Shown: positions 24,853-33,635 of the stretch, in pieces
Layout: each line of letters begins with the position of its first letter
Numbering within the stretch: position 1 is the first letter of the stretch
Origin: an uncultured Acidobacteriia bacterium
Lineage (GTDB): Bacteria > Acidobacteriota > Terriglobia > Bryobacterales > Bryobacteraceae
DNA length: 64,000 bases
NCBI GenBank assembly: GCA_903923395.1
Contig: CAIXXM010000089.1
Coordinates: forward strand, 105,504-169,503
Direction: 5' to 3'
Made by a program: the position numbers and the translations under genes
The notes under the pieces: model-generated
Seen by the model: only the letters and a program-made list of their open reading frames with translations
Told to the model about the DNA's origin: nothing
Databases searched by the model: none

Positions 24853-27800
24853 CTATTTGGGATAGTACTGCGACCCTGACACGGTACGCCGAAATGGCTC
24901 GCCAGGACGCGGATCAAAGTTCCGCCACGACTGTGGATCAGTATTGGCAACGCGGGACGCAGGCCCTTCACCATTGCCGTTCACCGCACTTACTCTGTAC
25001 TCAAACGCTGGAGCATTGTCATGGAACGCCCGCGCCATCCCGGCATAAGCCAACTTCCAGTCACCGGTTGCCGTGCGGGAATACAAGCGATACTGCTTCA
25101 CGCCGAGTAATTCACCCCAAGTCACGTGTACACCCTTACCGCTGATCTGTAAGTGTAATCCCTCTGGCGGCAGAGGCGGCGCAGAAGTCACATAAATGGG
25201 ATACTCCGGACCGGGCATTCCATTTTGCGCCGTCGCCCGCACGTGAACTTTCACATCGTTTGTCAATCCAGTTAGGTTGATTTCAGGAAGTTTAGATGTC
25301 CCGGCCATGCGCCAGCTCTTGCCATTATCCGCACTGATTTCGTACTTATAAGACTTGGCGGCCGCCACGGGTGCCAGCACCACCCGCGCCTGGCCACTGG
25401 AGTTCTCAGTCCGCAGCACCGTTGGCGGCATCGGAGTGGGCTCAGCATTTGTGATTTCCCAATGATGCAGGCCCTTCGGCAATTTCTCCATCGACTGCGA
25501 AGTGCCATCCACATAGAAGGCTCCCGGCGCACCGGTAATACGGACGGCAGTCGCATGCGTGGCGTAGTATTCACCGGAAATGCTGCCCTCTCCATGACTC
25601 GCAGATATCCCTAAATCGGGATCATCTGTTTCGAGCAACAGCCCATGCGCGCCGATCCGGCTGCCGTGAAACAGAGCGAGTCCATTGCTGCGTACAATGC
25701 CCGCAGTTCCGTCAAAGCGAATATCCGACGCAGCATAGTGAACCCCGGCCGGATCGCGGAATACCAGGTCATCGATCCCCTGCCCCCGGACTCGCGCACC
25801 GAATGCCGTGGGCTCTCCGCGGATATCGTTGCGATGACTAATGAGCGCCAGCGAGTCACCGATGCCGTCATACCAGCGGCCTATCGTCTCCGCAGTCTTG
25901 AGCTCCGTGAGCTGGACTTTCTGCGAACGCAGGATTTGCAAGTTGGGGAAGGCTTCGCCGTTACGCACAAACCAACTGAAGCGGTGCTTCACAGATTCGT
26001 TGTAGACGTCATCATAGAGCAGGAAGTAATCCGCGCCGGCAAGCAACACGCTGCGGCCTACATACTCCGGGGTGGAGTAACCGGGCTTCGCGAGCAACTC
26101 CGCATATTGTGCGGTTGCGAGATCATACATCGGCCTAACCAGATCATTTCGGCCGAGTGACCGGAACGCGCCATCTTTCCAGACGCCGAAATTAGTGGAT
26201 AAGTCTGTATCTTGCGCCGCACGGTCACCAACATCCTCCGTGCCATTGAAGCTGTAAGCTTTCCCGCCCGCGAAGTAATAGAGCACGCCGGTACCCCCGT
26301 CGCCCGCCAGGCCCCAGCGGTAATTGGGACCGTCATCCACCTGCTGCAGGTGAATGGAGATTTCATCCTTCCCCGCACCGGCGCGCAAGGTGATTCCATA
26401 GCCCGTATATTTGGAGGAGCGCAAGTGGGGATCCGTACCGCGGTTGTCAGGCCGCTGATAAGCGACACCGAAGGGATCAACCCGGTCCAGGGAAAGCTCC
26501 ATTTCCTGATCCGTGGGATGCGCGGCCCACATCACGTGTTCGGCGGTCATAGGATCGAAGCGCATCAAGCGCTGGCCGAGATACCAGAAAGAGCGCGGCG
26601 GCATACGCCTTTCGGAGTGGGCTCCGATGGGCAAATGAACTCTACGGGGATCTTCCGGGTGCACCAGACCCCAGGCGTGGTTATCCTGCTTCGCTTCCGT
26701 CTTGAGAAATTCCGGAGTTTCTCCGTTGAATGGCGCGGAGAGCGCATTCACCAGCCAATCCGCCACCGCTGCCATGCCCGGAGTTGCGATGCGATTGGAT
26801 TGCTCCATCTGATCCAGCAGCATATCGGCATGTAATGTGGGGCGCAGAAACGCCCAAACGTAAGTGCCAAGATTTTCGGTCCAGCGGCCTCCTTTGGCAT
26901 CCCAGGCTTCCACGGACGGGCGGGCATGATAGTGAGTATTCAGCTCCACATACTTTTCGAATTCTTCAGCCCAGACTTTCGATTGTGGATGGGTTGGAAA
27001 GAGATAGGCAATCGACGGCGGCACAGACTTCACATCCGCCAGAAAATTCGGATGGCCGCTCAGCATGGGGACCATCGGCATATATTCTTCGCCCGCATGC
27101 GTATAGGCGATGTATAAGTACGCCGCCGTGAGACGCTTCCTCTGCTGCTCCGTCATCTGATCGCGAAAGCGTTCGAAGCCATCAATCCAGAACTCCTCGA
27201 CCCGGCGTGAGACCGTAGGACCGAAGCCTCCGTTCTGGCGCGTTCCAGACACGGCGGACTGATTCACCAACTGGGAATTCATCACGTTCCGAAGCAGATC
27301 TTCCACTCCTGTTCGCTGGCCAGCCCGGAAGTAAGAAGTTCTTGCAGGTTGCGCCGAAAGGACCCAGTCTTTGACTTGGTTGAGATTTATGGTGCCGTAG
27401 CGGTTCTGCAGGAATGAGGCATGAGATACGGCAGATAGCGGAGTCGAGTAAGTGATGCCATCATGCCACGGAACCTTACTGTAACTTTCGATTTGCTGCA
27501 TCGCCTCCACATCGTTTGTGTGGCTGTAGAGGGTAAAGCAGGTAGAACGCGTTCCCTTGGCAATGGGTAGGACCCAGGACAGTGCATTCTGCTTGTACTG
27601 GAAGCTCACCTGCAGCTTGGGCGACTCCCGCCAGATACTGTACTCGTGATCCTGCCAGGCCTTGCTGTTGTCAATGAAGAGGCCAAGTGCATCTGGAGCG
27701 GTCTTGCTCCAGAAATTGGCAAAGGTAGTGACACGATAAGCGGCCCAGGGCTCAAAGATCCCGAGCGTGAAAGGGAGTTCTCCTGTACCGGTCAATCCCG

Positions 27801-28629
27801 AGACAACGCCGGTTTGTGTATTCGTTTCTCCTTGCGCAAGCGCCTCCCATGGATAGTCATCGTACTTATGTCCCGCCGGAACACTTGCAGGGAAAGGGTA
27901 AGGATGATTCGCCGCCTGACGGAAATCTACCGGAAGGCCACCCCAGTTCATAGTCCAAGTGCCGGTTGCTGTAACAGGCAGGTCCTCCATGTTCTCGGTA
28001 ACTTGAACGAAGTCCATGCCACGGATGCACTTCACATCGACAACATAGTTTCCGCCGCGTACAAAATGATAAGTCAATCTGTAAGTGGTGAAGACCGGGC
28101 CGGATGCGACTTTGCTGACATCCAGAGTCGAAGGAGTCTCCGCGTTGATATGCAACTTGGACGCGCCAAACCAACGGCCATCCCGTCCTAACTGCTGCAC
28201 CGGCCCCGGAGCATCCCCCTGGATTCTCTGCGATACCGGGAGCCGAACTTGCATCACGCCGGTATCGAGAGTAATAAACTTTCCCGACAGCGAATCCTTC
28301 ACGCCCGGACCCAGCTCTGGCGTGCCGGGCCCCAGCAGGAATTCTCTGTGTCCACCGGAAGGAAGATCAGCAAGGAAGCTTGCTGTGGCAGCGGTAACCG
28401 CACCGTTCTTCCGCACAATATCCGAGAACTGTACGGGAAGCTGTTGACGGTCGCGGGTAAGTACTAGTTGTTTCAGGTCGACCGGCTCGTCAAACTGCAC
28501 GGGATAACTCACCAGCGTCTGCGGCCACCATAGAAACGGGTGGTCGATCGGATCGTCGAGAACAAACTTTTTCGGTGTCGCGCCGCAAGCCAGCGCGGTG
28601 AAGAGCAGGGAGATCCAGAGCCGGTTCAT
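24853..28629 (-). CDS. large secreted protein with lyase-like core and C-terminal fibronectin III region
   Basis: 1258 residues. Signal peptide at 1-16. The first 300 residues are beta-rich (HPFLWWPQTLVSYPV, WTMNWGGLPVDFRQ). A helical centre (about 380-680; QQRKRLTAAYLYIAYTHAGEE, DMLLDQMEQSNRI) is followed by a beta-sandwich (about 720-1060) with YFLLYDDVYNE and RFSWFVRNGE. This order (helical toroid, then sandwich) recalls heparinase II/III-type or chondroitin-lyase-type polysaccharide lyases, but I cannot point to catalytic residues. Two fibronectin III-like modules close the protein (about 1075-1245). With the neighbouring sulfatase and TonB receptor, a role on a sulfated or acidic glycan is plausible but unproven. 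Confidence 0.6.
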   Translation of the reverse strand: MNRLWISLLFTALACGATPKKFVLDDPIDHPFLWWPQTLVSYPVQFDEPVDLKQLVLTRDRQQLPVQFSDIVRKNGAVTAATASFLADLPSGGHREFLLGPGTPELGPGVKDSLSGKFITLDTGVMQVRLPVSQRIQGDAPGPVQQLGRDGRWFGASKLHINAETPSTLDVSKVASGPVFTTYRLTYHFVRGGNYVVDVKCIRGMDFVQVTENMEDLPVTATGTWTMNWGGLPVDFRQAANHPYPFPASVPAGHKYDDYPWEALAQGETNTQTGVVSGLTGTGELPFTLGIFEPWAAYRVTTFANFWSKTAPDALGLFIDNSKAWQDHEYSIWRESPKLQVSFQYKQNALSWVLPIAKGTRSTCFTLYSHTNDVEAMQQIESYSKVPWHDGITYSTPLSAVSHASFLQNRYGTINLNQVKDWVLSAQPARTSYFRAGQRTGVEDLLRNVMNSQLVNQSAVSGTRQNGGFGPTVSRRVEEFWIDGFERFRDQMTEQQRKRLTAAYLYIAYTHAGEEYMPMVPMLSGHPNFLADVKSVPPSIAYLFPTHPQSKVWAEEFEKYVELNTHYHARPSVEAWDAKGGRWTENLGTYVWAFLRPTLHADMLLDQMEQSNRIATPGMAAVADWLVNALSAPFNGETPEFLKTEAKQDNHAWGLVHPEDPRRVHLPIGAHSERRMPPRSFWYLGQRLMRFDPMTAEHVMWAAHPTDQEMELSLDRVDPFGVAYQRPDNRGTDPHLRSSKYTGYGITLRAGAGKDEISIHLQQVDDGPNYRWGLAGDGGTGVLYYFAGGKAYSFNGTEDVGDRAAQDTDLSTNFGVWKDGAFRSLGRNDLVRPMYDLATAQYAELLAKPGYSTPEYVGRSVLLAGADYFLLYDDVYNESVKHRFSWFVRNGEAFPNLQILRSQKVQLTELKTAETIGRWYDGIGDSLALISHRNDIRGEPTAFGARVRGQGIDDLVFRDPAGVHYAASDIRFDGTAGIVRSNGLALFHGSRIGAHGLLLETDDPDLGISASHGEGSISGEYYATHATAVRITGAPGAFYVDGTSQSMEKLPKGLHHWEITNAEPTPMPPTVLRTENSSGQARVVLAPVAAAKSYKYEISADNGKSWRMAGTSKLPEINLTGLTNDVKVHVRATAQNGMPGPEYPIYVTSAPPLPPEGLHLQISGKGVHVTWGELLGVKQYRLYSRTATGDWKLAYAGMARAFHDNAPAFEYRVSAVNGNGEGPASRVANTDPQSWRNFDPRPGEPFRRTVSGSQYYPK

Positions 28630-28654
28630 CAGCTAGCAGAATATCGCTGTTGTC

Positions 28655-29566
28655 TCAATTTTCAGAGGGCTTCTGTGAAACCTTATCGACAATAAAGAGT
28701 TTCGCCGCGGTCTGCTCGGCTGACGCGAGACGTAAGCCCAGCTGCTGCTGCACTGCTTCGAAGATGGTCGGCCCGGAAGGATCGCCAGCCGCGACGCCAC
28801 CGGGGGCAGCGCCACCAGCGTCGTGCCCGCCATGTCCACCGGCACCACCAAAACCGCCATCGCTGTGGTTCGCCCCGTTGTGAGGCGCGCCGTTGGCTGC
28901 CCAGCGCAGCGCAATATCGTACTTACCCTTCAGCCCCGTGGCGTCATCCACCGGCAGGCCGATTTGGTCAGACAACACTTTCACAAGGTCCGCGATGCTC
29001 TGATTTGCGGCTCGGAAACTACCCATGGTGCCGAAGACGACCGCACCGCCGTGACTGTGCGATTCCGATTGCCATGCACCGTGTTGACCAGCCGGCGTTG
29101 CGGAAGCAGTTTCGGTGGATTCCTTGAGCTTCGAACCGCCCTTGGCCACCACCAGTTGATAACCCTTCATTTGCTTCTCCTGAAAGTGCCAGGCGAGGTT
29201 AAACCGCTCCTGCAGCAGGTTCTGCAGCATCAACGAAAACTGTGCGGGTGTGGCACCGGCAGGGATCTTCGCCATCACCTCATAAGTGGTGTCATTGAGG
29301 GAACCTTTCCCCGGAAACTGATACGGCTGCAGATTGAAAGCCTTCGTGATCAGCACCGCCAGCGGGCATTTGGAGCAGCGGAACATGCCGGGGTCCGCGG
29401 TACCCGGACCGCCTGAGACCACCGCATCACTGCCAAAATGAAAGCCCTGTTGGGGCGGATTGGTCTTGATTGACGCTACTTCGAATTCCGGCTTCGCGGC
29501 GGTCTGGCCAAAAGCAGCGGCAACGGAAGCAAGCAGCAGGACACTCAGCGGAGATAACAGTCTCAT
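28655..29566 (-). CDS. TIGR03435-family acidobacterial secreted protein
   Basis: 303 residues from the ATG at 29566, which begins a signal peptide (MRLLSPLSVLLLASVAAAFGQ). The hallmark FEVASIK.NPP near the mature N-terminus, the later YEVMAKIPAGATPAQFSLMLQNLLQERFNL and the end KLFIVDKVSQKPSEN define the TIGR03435 family, which is expanded in Acidobacteriota and has no established function. A Gly/His-rich stretch (about 228-250) interrupts the otherwise conserved part. It stands alone between the large secreted protein and a membrane protein, all on the reverse strand. The family supports the taxonomic placement. Confidence 0.85.
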   Translation of the reverse strand: MRLLSPLSVLLLASVAAAFGQTAAKPEFEVASIKTNPPQQGFHFGSDAVVSGGPGTADPGMFRCSKCPLAVLITKAFNLQPYQFPGKGSLNDTTYEVMAKIPAGATPAQFSLMLQNLLQERFNLAWHFQEKQMKGYQLVVAKGGSKLKESTETASATPAGQHGAWQSESHSHGGAVVFGTMGSFRAANQSIADLVKVLSDQIGLPVDDATGLKGKYDIALRWAANGAPHNGANHSDGGFGGAGGHGGHDAGGAAPGGVAAGDPSGPTIFEAVQQQLGLRLASAEQTAAKLFIVDKVSQKPSEN

Positions 29567-29585
29567 TGAGAGAAGAATATAACAC

Positions 29586-30188
29586 TTATTGCGTCCGCGT
29601 ATTTGCTTCGGGCTTTTTTGCGACGCCGATGAAAATGTCGCCGAACAGGATTCGTTGGCACGGCGCAAGGCATCGAAGTCCATTTACTGCCAGCGTATCG
29701 ATGAACTCAGCTTCGCTGAAACGGTTTCCGTCTGGATGCCTCAGAAACACACGGTAGCTCCACCGCTCCAGTGCCGCGCTGGTCACCTCCTCGAAGAAGA
29801 ACGTGCCGCCCGGCGCATACGTCGCCTGGCAAGTGTAATGAAGCCGCGCCCTGCACGGATAAGTAACGGATGCATCGCGGAACGCGCGCAGTATCCCCGG
29901 CCACGCCAAAAGTGACAATACCGCGCAGCCAACCAGTGGCAGCACGGCAAACAGCTTTACCGATAATCGCAAGGAGGCACTCCGCAAGCGACCGCCGCCA
30001 AGCACGCGGAACACGGTCAAGCCGATATAGCCCAGTGCATACGAGACAAAATCTAAACGTTCATCGCGAAATGACCAGGAGGACAAACCACCCGTAGCCG
30101 CCAGGAAAACCGGACCACAAAGGAGCCAGAGACGCCGTCCGCCGCCCGAAAGTTGAAGCCCTGCGATAAACTCTGATTTCTCCGCCAC
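29586..30188 (-). CDS. hypothetical membrane protein
   Basis: About 200 residues; the frame is open further upstream but would then overlap the divergent esterase gene. A GTG at 30188 is taken as start, an ATG at 30218 is an alternative. Three hydrophobic helices are visible (LWLLCGPVFLAATGGL, FVSYALGYIGLTVFRVL, LFAVLPLVGCAVLSLLAW), then a soluble C-terminal part of about 80 residues with several Cys. No family is recognised. It is called because it fills an otherwise empty 620-base stretch with coding-like composition. Start and even coding status are uncertain. Confidence 0.4.
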   Translation of the reverse strand: MAEKSEFIAGLQLSGGGRRLWLLCGPVFLAATGGLSSWSFRDERLDFVSYALGYIGLTVFRVLGGGRLRSASLRLSVKLFAVLPLVGCAVLSLLAWPGILRAFRDASVTYPCRARLHYTCQATYAPGGTFFFEEVTSAALERWSYRVFLRHPDGNRFSEAEFIDTLAVNGLRCLAPCQRILFGDIFIGVAKKPEANTRTQ

Positions 30189-30207
30189 CGGAGATCCAGG
30201 AGTTCTT

Positions 30208-31353
30208 ATGTTCCGCATCACCGCCATCGCGATTCTTGCCTGCAGTGCGCTCGCCGCGCAAACGGCACCTGCGCCACAGGCACCTCCGGCGCAACCCGCC
30301 CGCCCCGCACGCCCTGCCCCTCCAACGCGCGATGCACACACTCCCGGCTATCCCGATGCCAAAGATCTTCCCGATGCGACCAATGCCCCGGCCAAGGAAG
30401 ACGGCAACTTTGTTCTCGGGCCCACGCATCCCGCCGACCCCGCCACCGCCGTGCAGGAAGGCGTTCCGCAGGGCACTGTCTACACGTTCACCATGGAATC
30501 GAAGGACAGCAAGATCTATCCCGGTATTGCCCGCGAGCCGAACACATTCGGCACGCCTGACCCTTCGATTCCGGCGAAGTTGATCGTCACCACCAGCCAC
30601 CCCGCACCTTATACGAGAAGGGTTGGCGTCTATGTGCCGAAGCAATACGTGCCCGGCACTTATGCTCCATTCATCGTGGGCGCGGACGGTATCGACAAGA
30701 TGCTTTTCACCACACTGGATAACCTCATCGCCCAGAAGCGCGTGCCTGTGATGATCGCGATCTCCATCGGCAACGGCAGCGGCGATGCACAGGGCAGCCA
30801 GCGGGGTTTGGAATATGACACGATGTCCGGCCTCTATGCGGAATTCGTGGAAACAGAAGTGCTGCCACTTGTCGAAAAGCAGTACAACGTGAAGCTGACC
30901 AAAGACCCCGAGGGCCGTGCGACCATGGGCGGCAGTTCGGGCGGTTCCGCGGCCCTGATCATGGCTTGGTATCACCCGGAGTGGTATCACCGCGTTCTGA
31001 CTTATTCAGGCACTTATGTCAACCAGCAGTGGCCTTATAACGACAGCACACCGGGTGGCGCATGGGACTTCCATGAACGTCTGATTCCGAACTCACCCCC
31101 AAAACCCATCCGGCTGTGGATGGAAGTGGGCGACCGCGATAACTACAATCCCAACACAATGCGGGATAACATGCATGACTGGGTTCTTGCAAATGAGAAC
31201 ATGGCGAAGGTTCTTGCGGCCAAGGGCTATCACTACCAGTTCGTCTTTGCCCGGAATGCAGGCCATACGGATCGCAATGTGAAGGCCCAGACTTTGGCGG
31301 AAGCACTCGAATACACATGGCAGGGTTATCCAATGACGCCGCCGAAGAAGTAA
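30208..31353 (+). CDS. secreted esterase of the D/IroE/Fes-like family
   Basis: 381 residues. Signal peptide at 1-17, then a Pro/Ala-rich linker to about residue 65. The alpha/beta-hydrolase core shows the nucleophile elbow GGSSGG (241-246, Ser244), a probable acid in EVGDRDN and the catalytic His in NAGHTD near the end. Relatives are putative esterases (PF00756), including feruloyl and siderophore esterases. AGGAG six bases before the ATG supports the start. It probably cleaves acyl or feruloyl esters in the periplasm or outside the cell, in line with the surrounding polymer-degradation genes. The DUF1801 gene follows after 5 bases. Confidence 0.85.
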   Translation: MFRITAIAILACSALAAQTAPAPQAPPAQPARPARPAPPTRDAHTPGYPDAKDLPDATNAPAKEDGNFVLGPTHPADPATAVQEGVPQGTVYTFTMESKDSKIYPGIAREPNTFGTPDPSIPAKLIVTTSHPAPYTRRVGVYVPKQYVPGTYAPFIVGADGIDKMLFTTLDNLIAQKRVPVMIAISIGNGSGDAQGSQRGLEYDTMSGLYAEFVETEVLPLVEKQYNVKLTKDPEGRATMGGSSGGSAALIMAWYHPEWYHRVLTYSGTYVNQQWPYNDSTPGGAWDFHERLIPNSPPKPIRLWMEVGDRDNYNPNTMRDNMHDWVLANENMAKVLAAKGYHYQFVFARNAGHTDRNVKAQTLAEALEYTWQGYPMTPPKK

Positions 31354-31358
31354 CTGCC

Positions 31359-31799
31359 ATGAAGAGCACGGCCGCCACACCGCTGGAATATCTGGCATCG
31401 CTGCCGGAAGACCGGAGGATTGCTATCTCTGCGATCAGGGACGTGATCCTGGCGAATCTCCCCGAAGGCTTCGCGGAGACCATGCAATACGGCATGATCA
31501 CCTTCGTGGTCCCGCATGCTCTTTATCCGCCGGGCTATCATTGCAAGCCTACGGATCCGTTGCCGTTTGCGGCCTTGGCCTCGCAGAAGAACCATATGGC
31601 GGTCTATCTGATGTCCAGCCCGCAGATGAGTTGGTTCAAGGAGCAGGTTGCCGCGCAGCAGCGGAAGCTCGATATCGGCGGCAGTTGTGTCCGCTTCAAG
31701 AGACTGGAAGCGTTGCCCCTGGAGACTCTCGCGGCAGCGATGCGTCGCGTTACTGTGGCGGAGCATATCGCCGCCTATGAAGCGACCCGGAAGCAGTGA
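31359..31799 (+). CDS. DUF1801-domain protein
   Basis: 146 residues from the ATG at 31359, six bases after the esterase gene. The pattern YLASLPEDRR...AIRDVI at the start and the central FAETMQYGMITFVVP, followed by FAALASQKNHMAVYL, are characteristic of DUF1801 (YdhG-like) proteins, small cytoplasmic alpha/beta proteins of the iron-chaperone-like fold group. Function in this lineage is not known. It is probably transcribed with the esterase. Downstream lies a decayed BON gene. Confidence 0.8.
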   Translation: MKSTAATPLEYLASLPEDRRIAISAIRDVILANLPEGFAETMQYGMITFVVPHALYPPGYHCKPTDPLPFAALASQKNHMAVYLMSSPQMSWFKEQVAAQQRKLDIGGSCVRFKRLEALPLETLAAAMRRVTVAEHIAAYEATRKQ

Positions 31800-31840
31800 T
31801 CCCTGCTTTCGTTGGCCCTTTGTAACCATCCCCGGTCAAA

Positions 31841-32286
31841 TGGCTCTCCACAGTCATCCGGCAGATTTCTCAACCTGCGAAAAACCGCGTGAATCGTGCC
31901 AACTATCGCAGGGCTGCCGAACTGAATCGACAGCTGATATTTCGCCTGGCCTACGCACCGCCCTCGATCAAGCTGGCTACCAGGATGTGAAAGTGAGCCA
32001 GGACCGCGAAAAGGGCGTCATTACCCTGACCGGCCAGGTCTCTGCTGATAACGACAAATTCCAGGCGGAGACGATTGCCGAGTCCCTCTACGGCACGCAG
32101 GTAATGGCGAATCAAATCGCAGTCGTATAGAAAGACGACGAAACTGCGCGAAGGCGTGAAACACAACCACGTGGGTACTCTGACCGGACGGGTCTGTTCG
32201 CAGGACACCAGAGCACTTGCGGAACAAGAACAATGCGCGTACCCGATGTGCAGCAGGTGGTGAATGAACTCCAGGTCAACAGGTAA
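31841..32286 (+). pseudogene. frameshifted BON-domain protein gene
   Basis: An intact-looking BON module (DISPGLRTALDQAGYQDVKVSQ..KGVITLTGQV..ANQIAVV) ends at a stop at 32130. The next frame continues with KLREGVKHNHVGTLTGRVCSQDTRALAEQ, the matching second BON module, and then stops. A third frame supplies the expected end RVPDVQQVVNELQVNR at 32231-32286. So one two-BON protein is split over three frames with a piece missing between modules. The region before residue 40 lacks a normal signal peptide. BON proteins bind phospholipid membranes in the periplasm; this copy cannot make the full protein. Confidence 0.75.
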
Positions 32287-32346
32287 AGAGCGACATCCAC
32301 CAGGTAGCACCGCTTTTCAAACCAGTTCCAGCGACAATAGGAATGG

Positions 32347-33582
32347 ATGTCTGAACCGAGGGTGTTGATCATTGGGGCGGGTCTTGCCGGCCTGTGCTGC
32401 GCGCTGCGTCTGCAGGAGCGTGGCATATCTTTTCGGATTTTGGAGGCCGCGGACGCACCGGGCGGACGCGTACGCACGGATCGCGTGGAGGGCTTCCTCC
32501 TCGACCGCGGCTTTCAGGTCCTGCTGACCGCTTATCCCGAAGCCAAGAGAGTGCTGGATTATGAAGCGCTGAAGCTCCGGTCTTTCCACTCCGGCGCCAG
32601 AGTCATGGCGGAGGGTGAATTGCAGGAAGTCGGGGACCCGTTGCGTCATCCAGCCTCCGCACTGCCAAGCGCGTTCGCGAACGTGGGGTCTTTGGCGGAT
32701 AAGCTGCGGGTATTGTCATTGCGCCGCATGACATCGCGGGGTTCGCTGCCGCAGTTGTTGACCCAGCCGGAAGTTACGGCCCTCGAACGGTTGCAGGAAA
32801 CCGGCTTCTCAGAGAAGATGATCCAGCGCTTCTTCCGCCCATTCTTCTCCGGTATCTTTCTGGAGCCGGATCTCGCTACATCGTCACGCAAGTTCGACTT
32901 TGTTTTCCGCATGTTTTCGGAAGGCACCGCGGCATTGCCGGAGTTTGGCATGCAGGCGATTCCGGAACAACTGGCAGCGCGGCTTCCGCATGGGAGTATT
33001 CGTTTCGGCACCCTGGTCACGTCGGTGAAGAATGGCCAGGTCCTTACCGCGCGCGGCGAAGTCTTTGAGGCGGAGCAGGTGGTTATTGCAGTGGAGCAAC
33101 CGGAGGCCATTCGCATGACGGGGCGCGGCGGTACGCCTGCAAAGCGGAAACCTGCCGCGGCATGTCTATATTTCGATGCCCCTTACTCCCCGATTGACGG
33201 CCCCTGGCTGGTGTTGAATGGCGATGGCGACGGTCCGGTGAATAATGTTTGCGTGCCGAGCGAGGTGCAGCCCGCATATGCTCCAGCAGGCCGGTCGCTC
33301 ATCAGCTTAAGTGTGGTCGGGAACCCGCCGGAAAGCGATGAGTTGCTGCGCCGCCTGGCCCTGTCGCAGATGGAACGCTGGTTCGGCGGCACAGAGCGCT
33401 GGCGGCATCTTCGGACGTACAGAATTCCCTTCGCCGTCCCAGCCCAACCGCCCGGCACACTCTTGCCTGTTGCCAAGCCCGTCCGCGCGGGGGAGAAACT
33501 GCTGCTCTGCGGCGATCACATGGACATTGCCTCCATCAACGGTGCCATGCTCTCCGGTTTCCGCGCCGCCGAAGCAGTCTGA
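32347..33582 (+). CDS. FAD-dependent amine oxidase/protoporphyrinogen oxidase-like oxidoreductase
   Basis: 411 residues. The N-terminal dinucleotide-binding motif GAGLAGL (10-16), the following E...GGRV FAD site (EAADAPGGRVRTD) and the C-terminal CGDHMDIASINGAMLSGFRAAEAV match the NAD(P)-binding Rossmann-like amine oxidase family that includes protoporphyrinogen oxidases, phytoene desaturases and monoamine oxidases. No signal peptide or membrane helix is seen, so it is cytoplasmic. The substrate cannot be decided; no carotenoid or heme-synthesis genes are adjacent. It stands alone between the BON pseudogene and the DUF6152 gene. Confidence 0.85.
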   Translation: MSEPRVLIIGAGLAGLCCALRLQERGISFRILEAADAPGGRVRTDRVEGFLLDRGFQVLLTAYPEAKRVLDYEALKLRSFHSGARVMAEGELQEVGDPLRHPASALPSAFANVGSLADKLRVLSLRRMTSRGSLPQLLTQPEVTALERLQETGFSEKMIQRFFRPFFSGIFLEPDLATSSRKFDFVFRMFSEGTAALPEFGMQAIPEQLAARLPHGSIRFGTLVTSVKNGQVLTARGEVFEAEQVVIAVEQPEAIRMTGRGGTPAKRKPAAACLYFDAPYSPIDGPWLVLNGDGDGPVNNVCVPSEVQPAYAPAGRSLISLSVVGNPPESDELLRRLALSQMERWFGGTERWRHLRTYRIPFAVPAQPPGTLLPVAKPVRAGEKLLLCGDHMDIASINGAMLSGFRAAEAV

Positions 33583-33635
33583 GAGTTTACATTGTTTTAG
33601 CGCGCAGGGCGTCCAATCCTCCCTATAGTTGAGTC

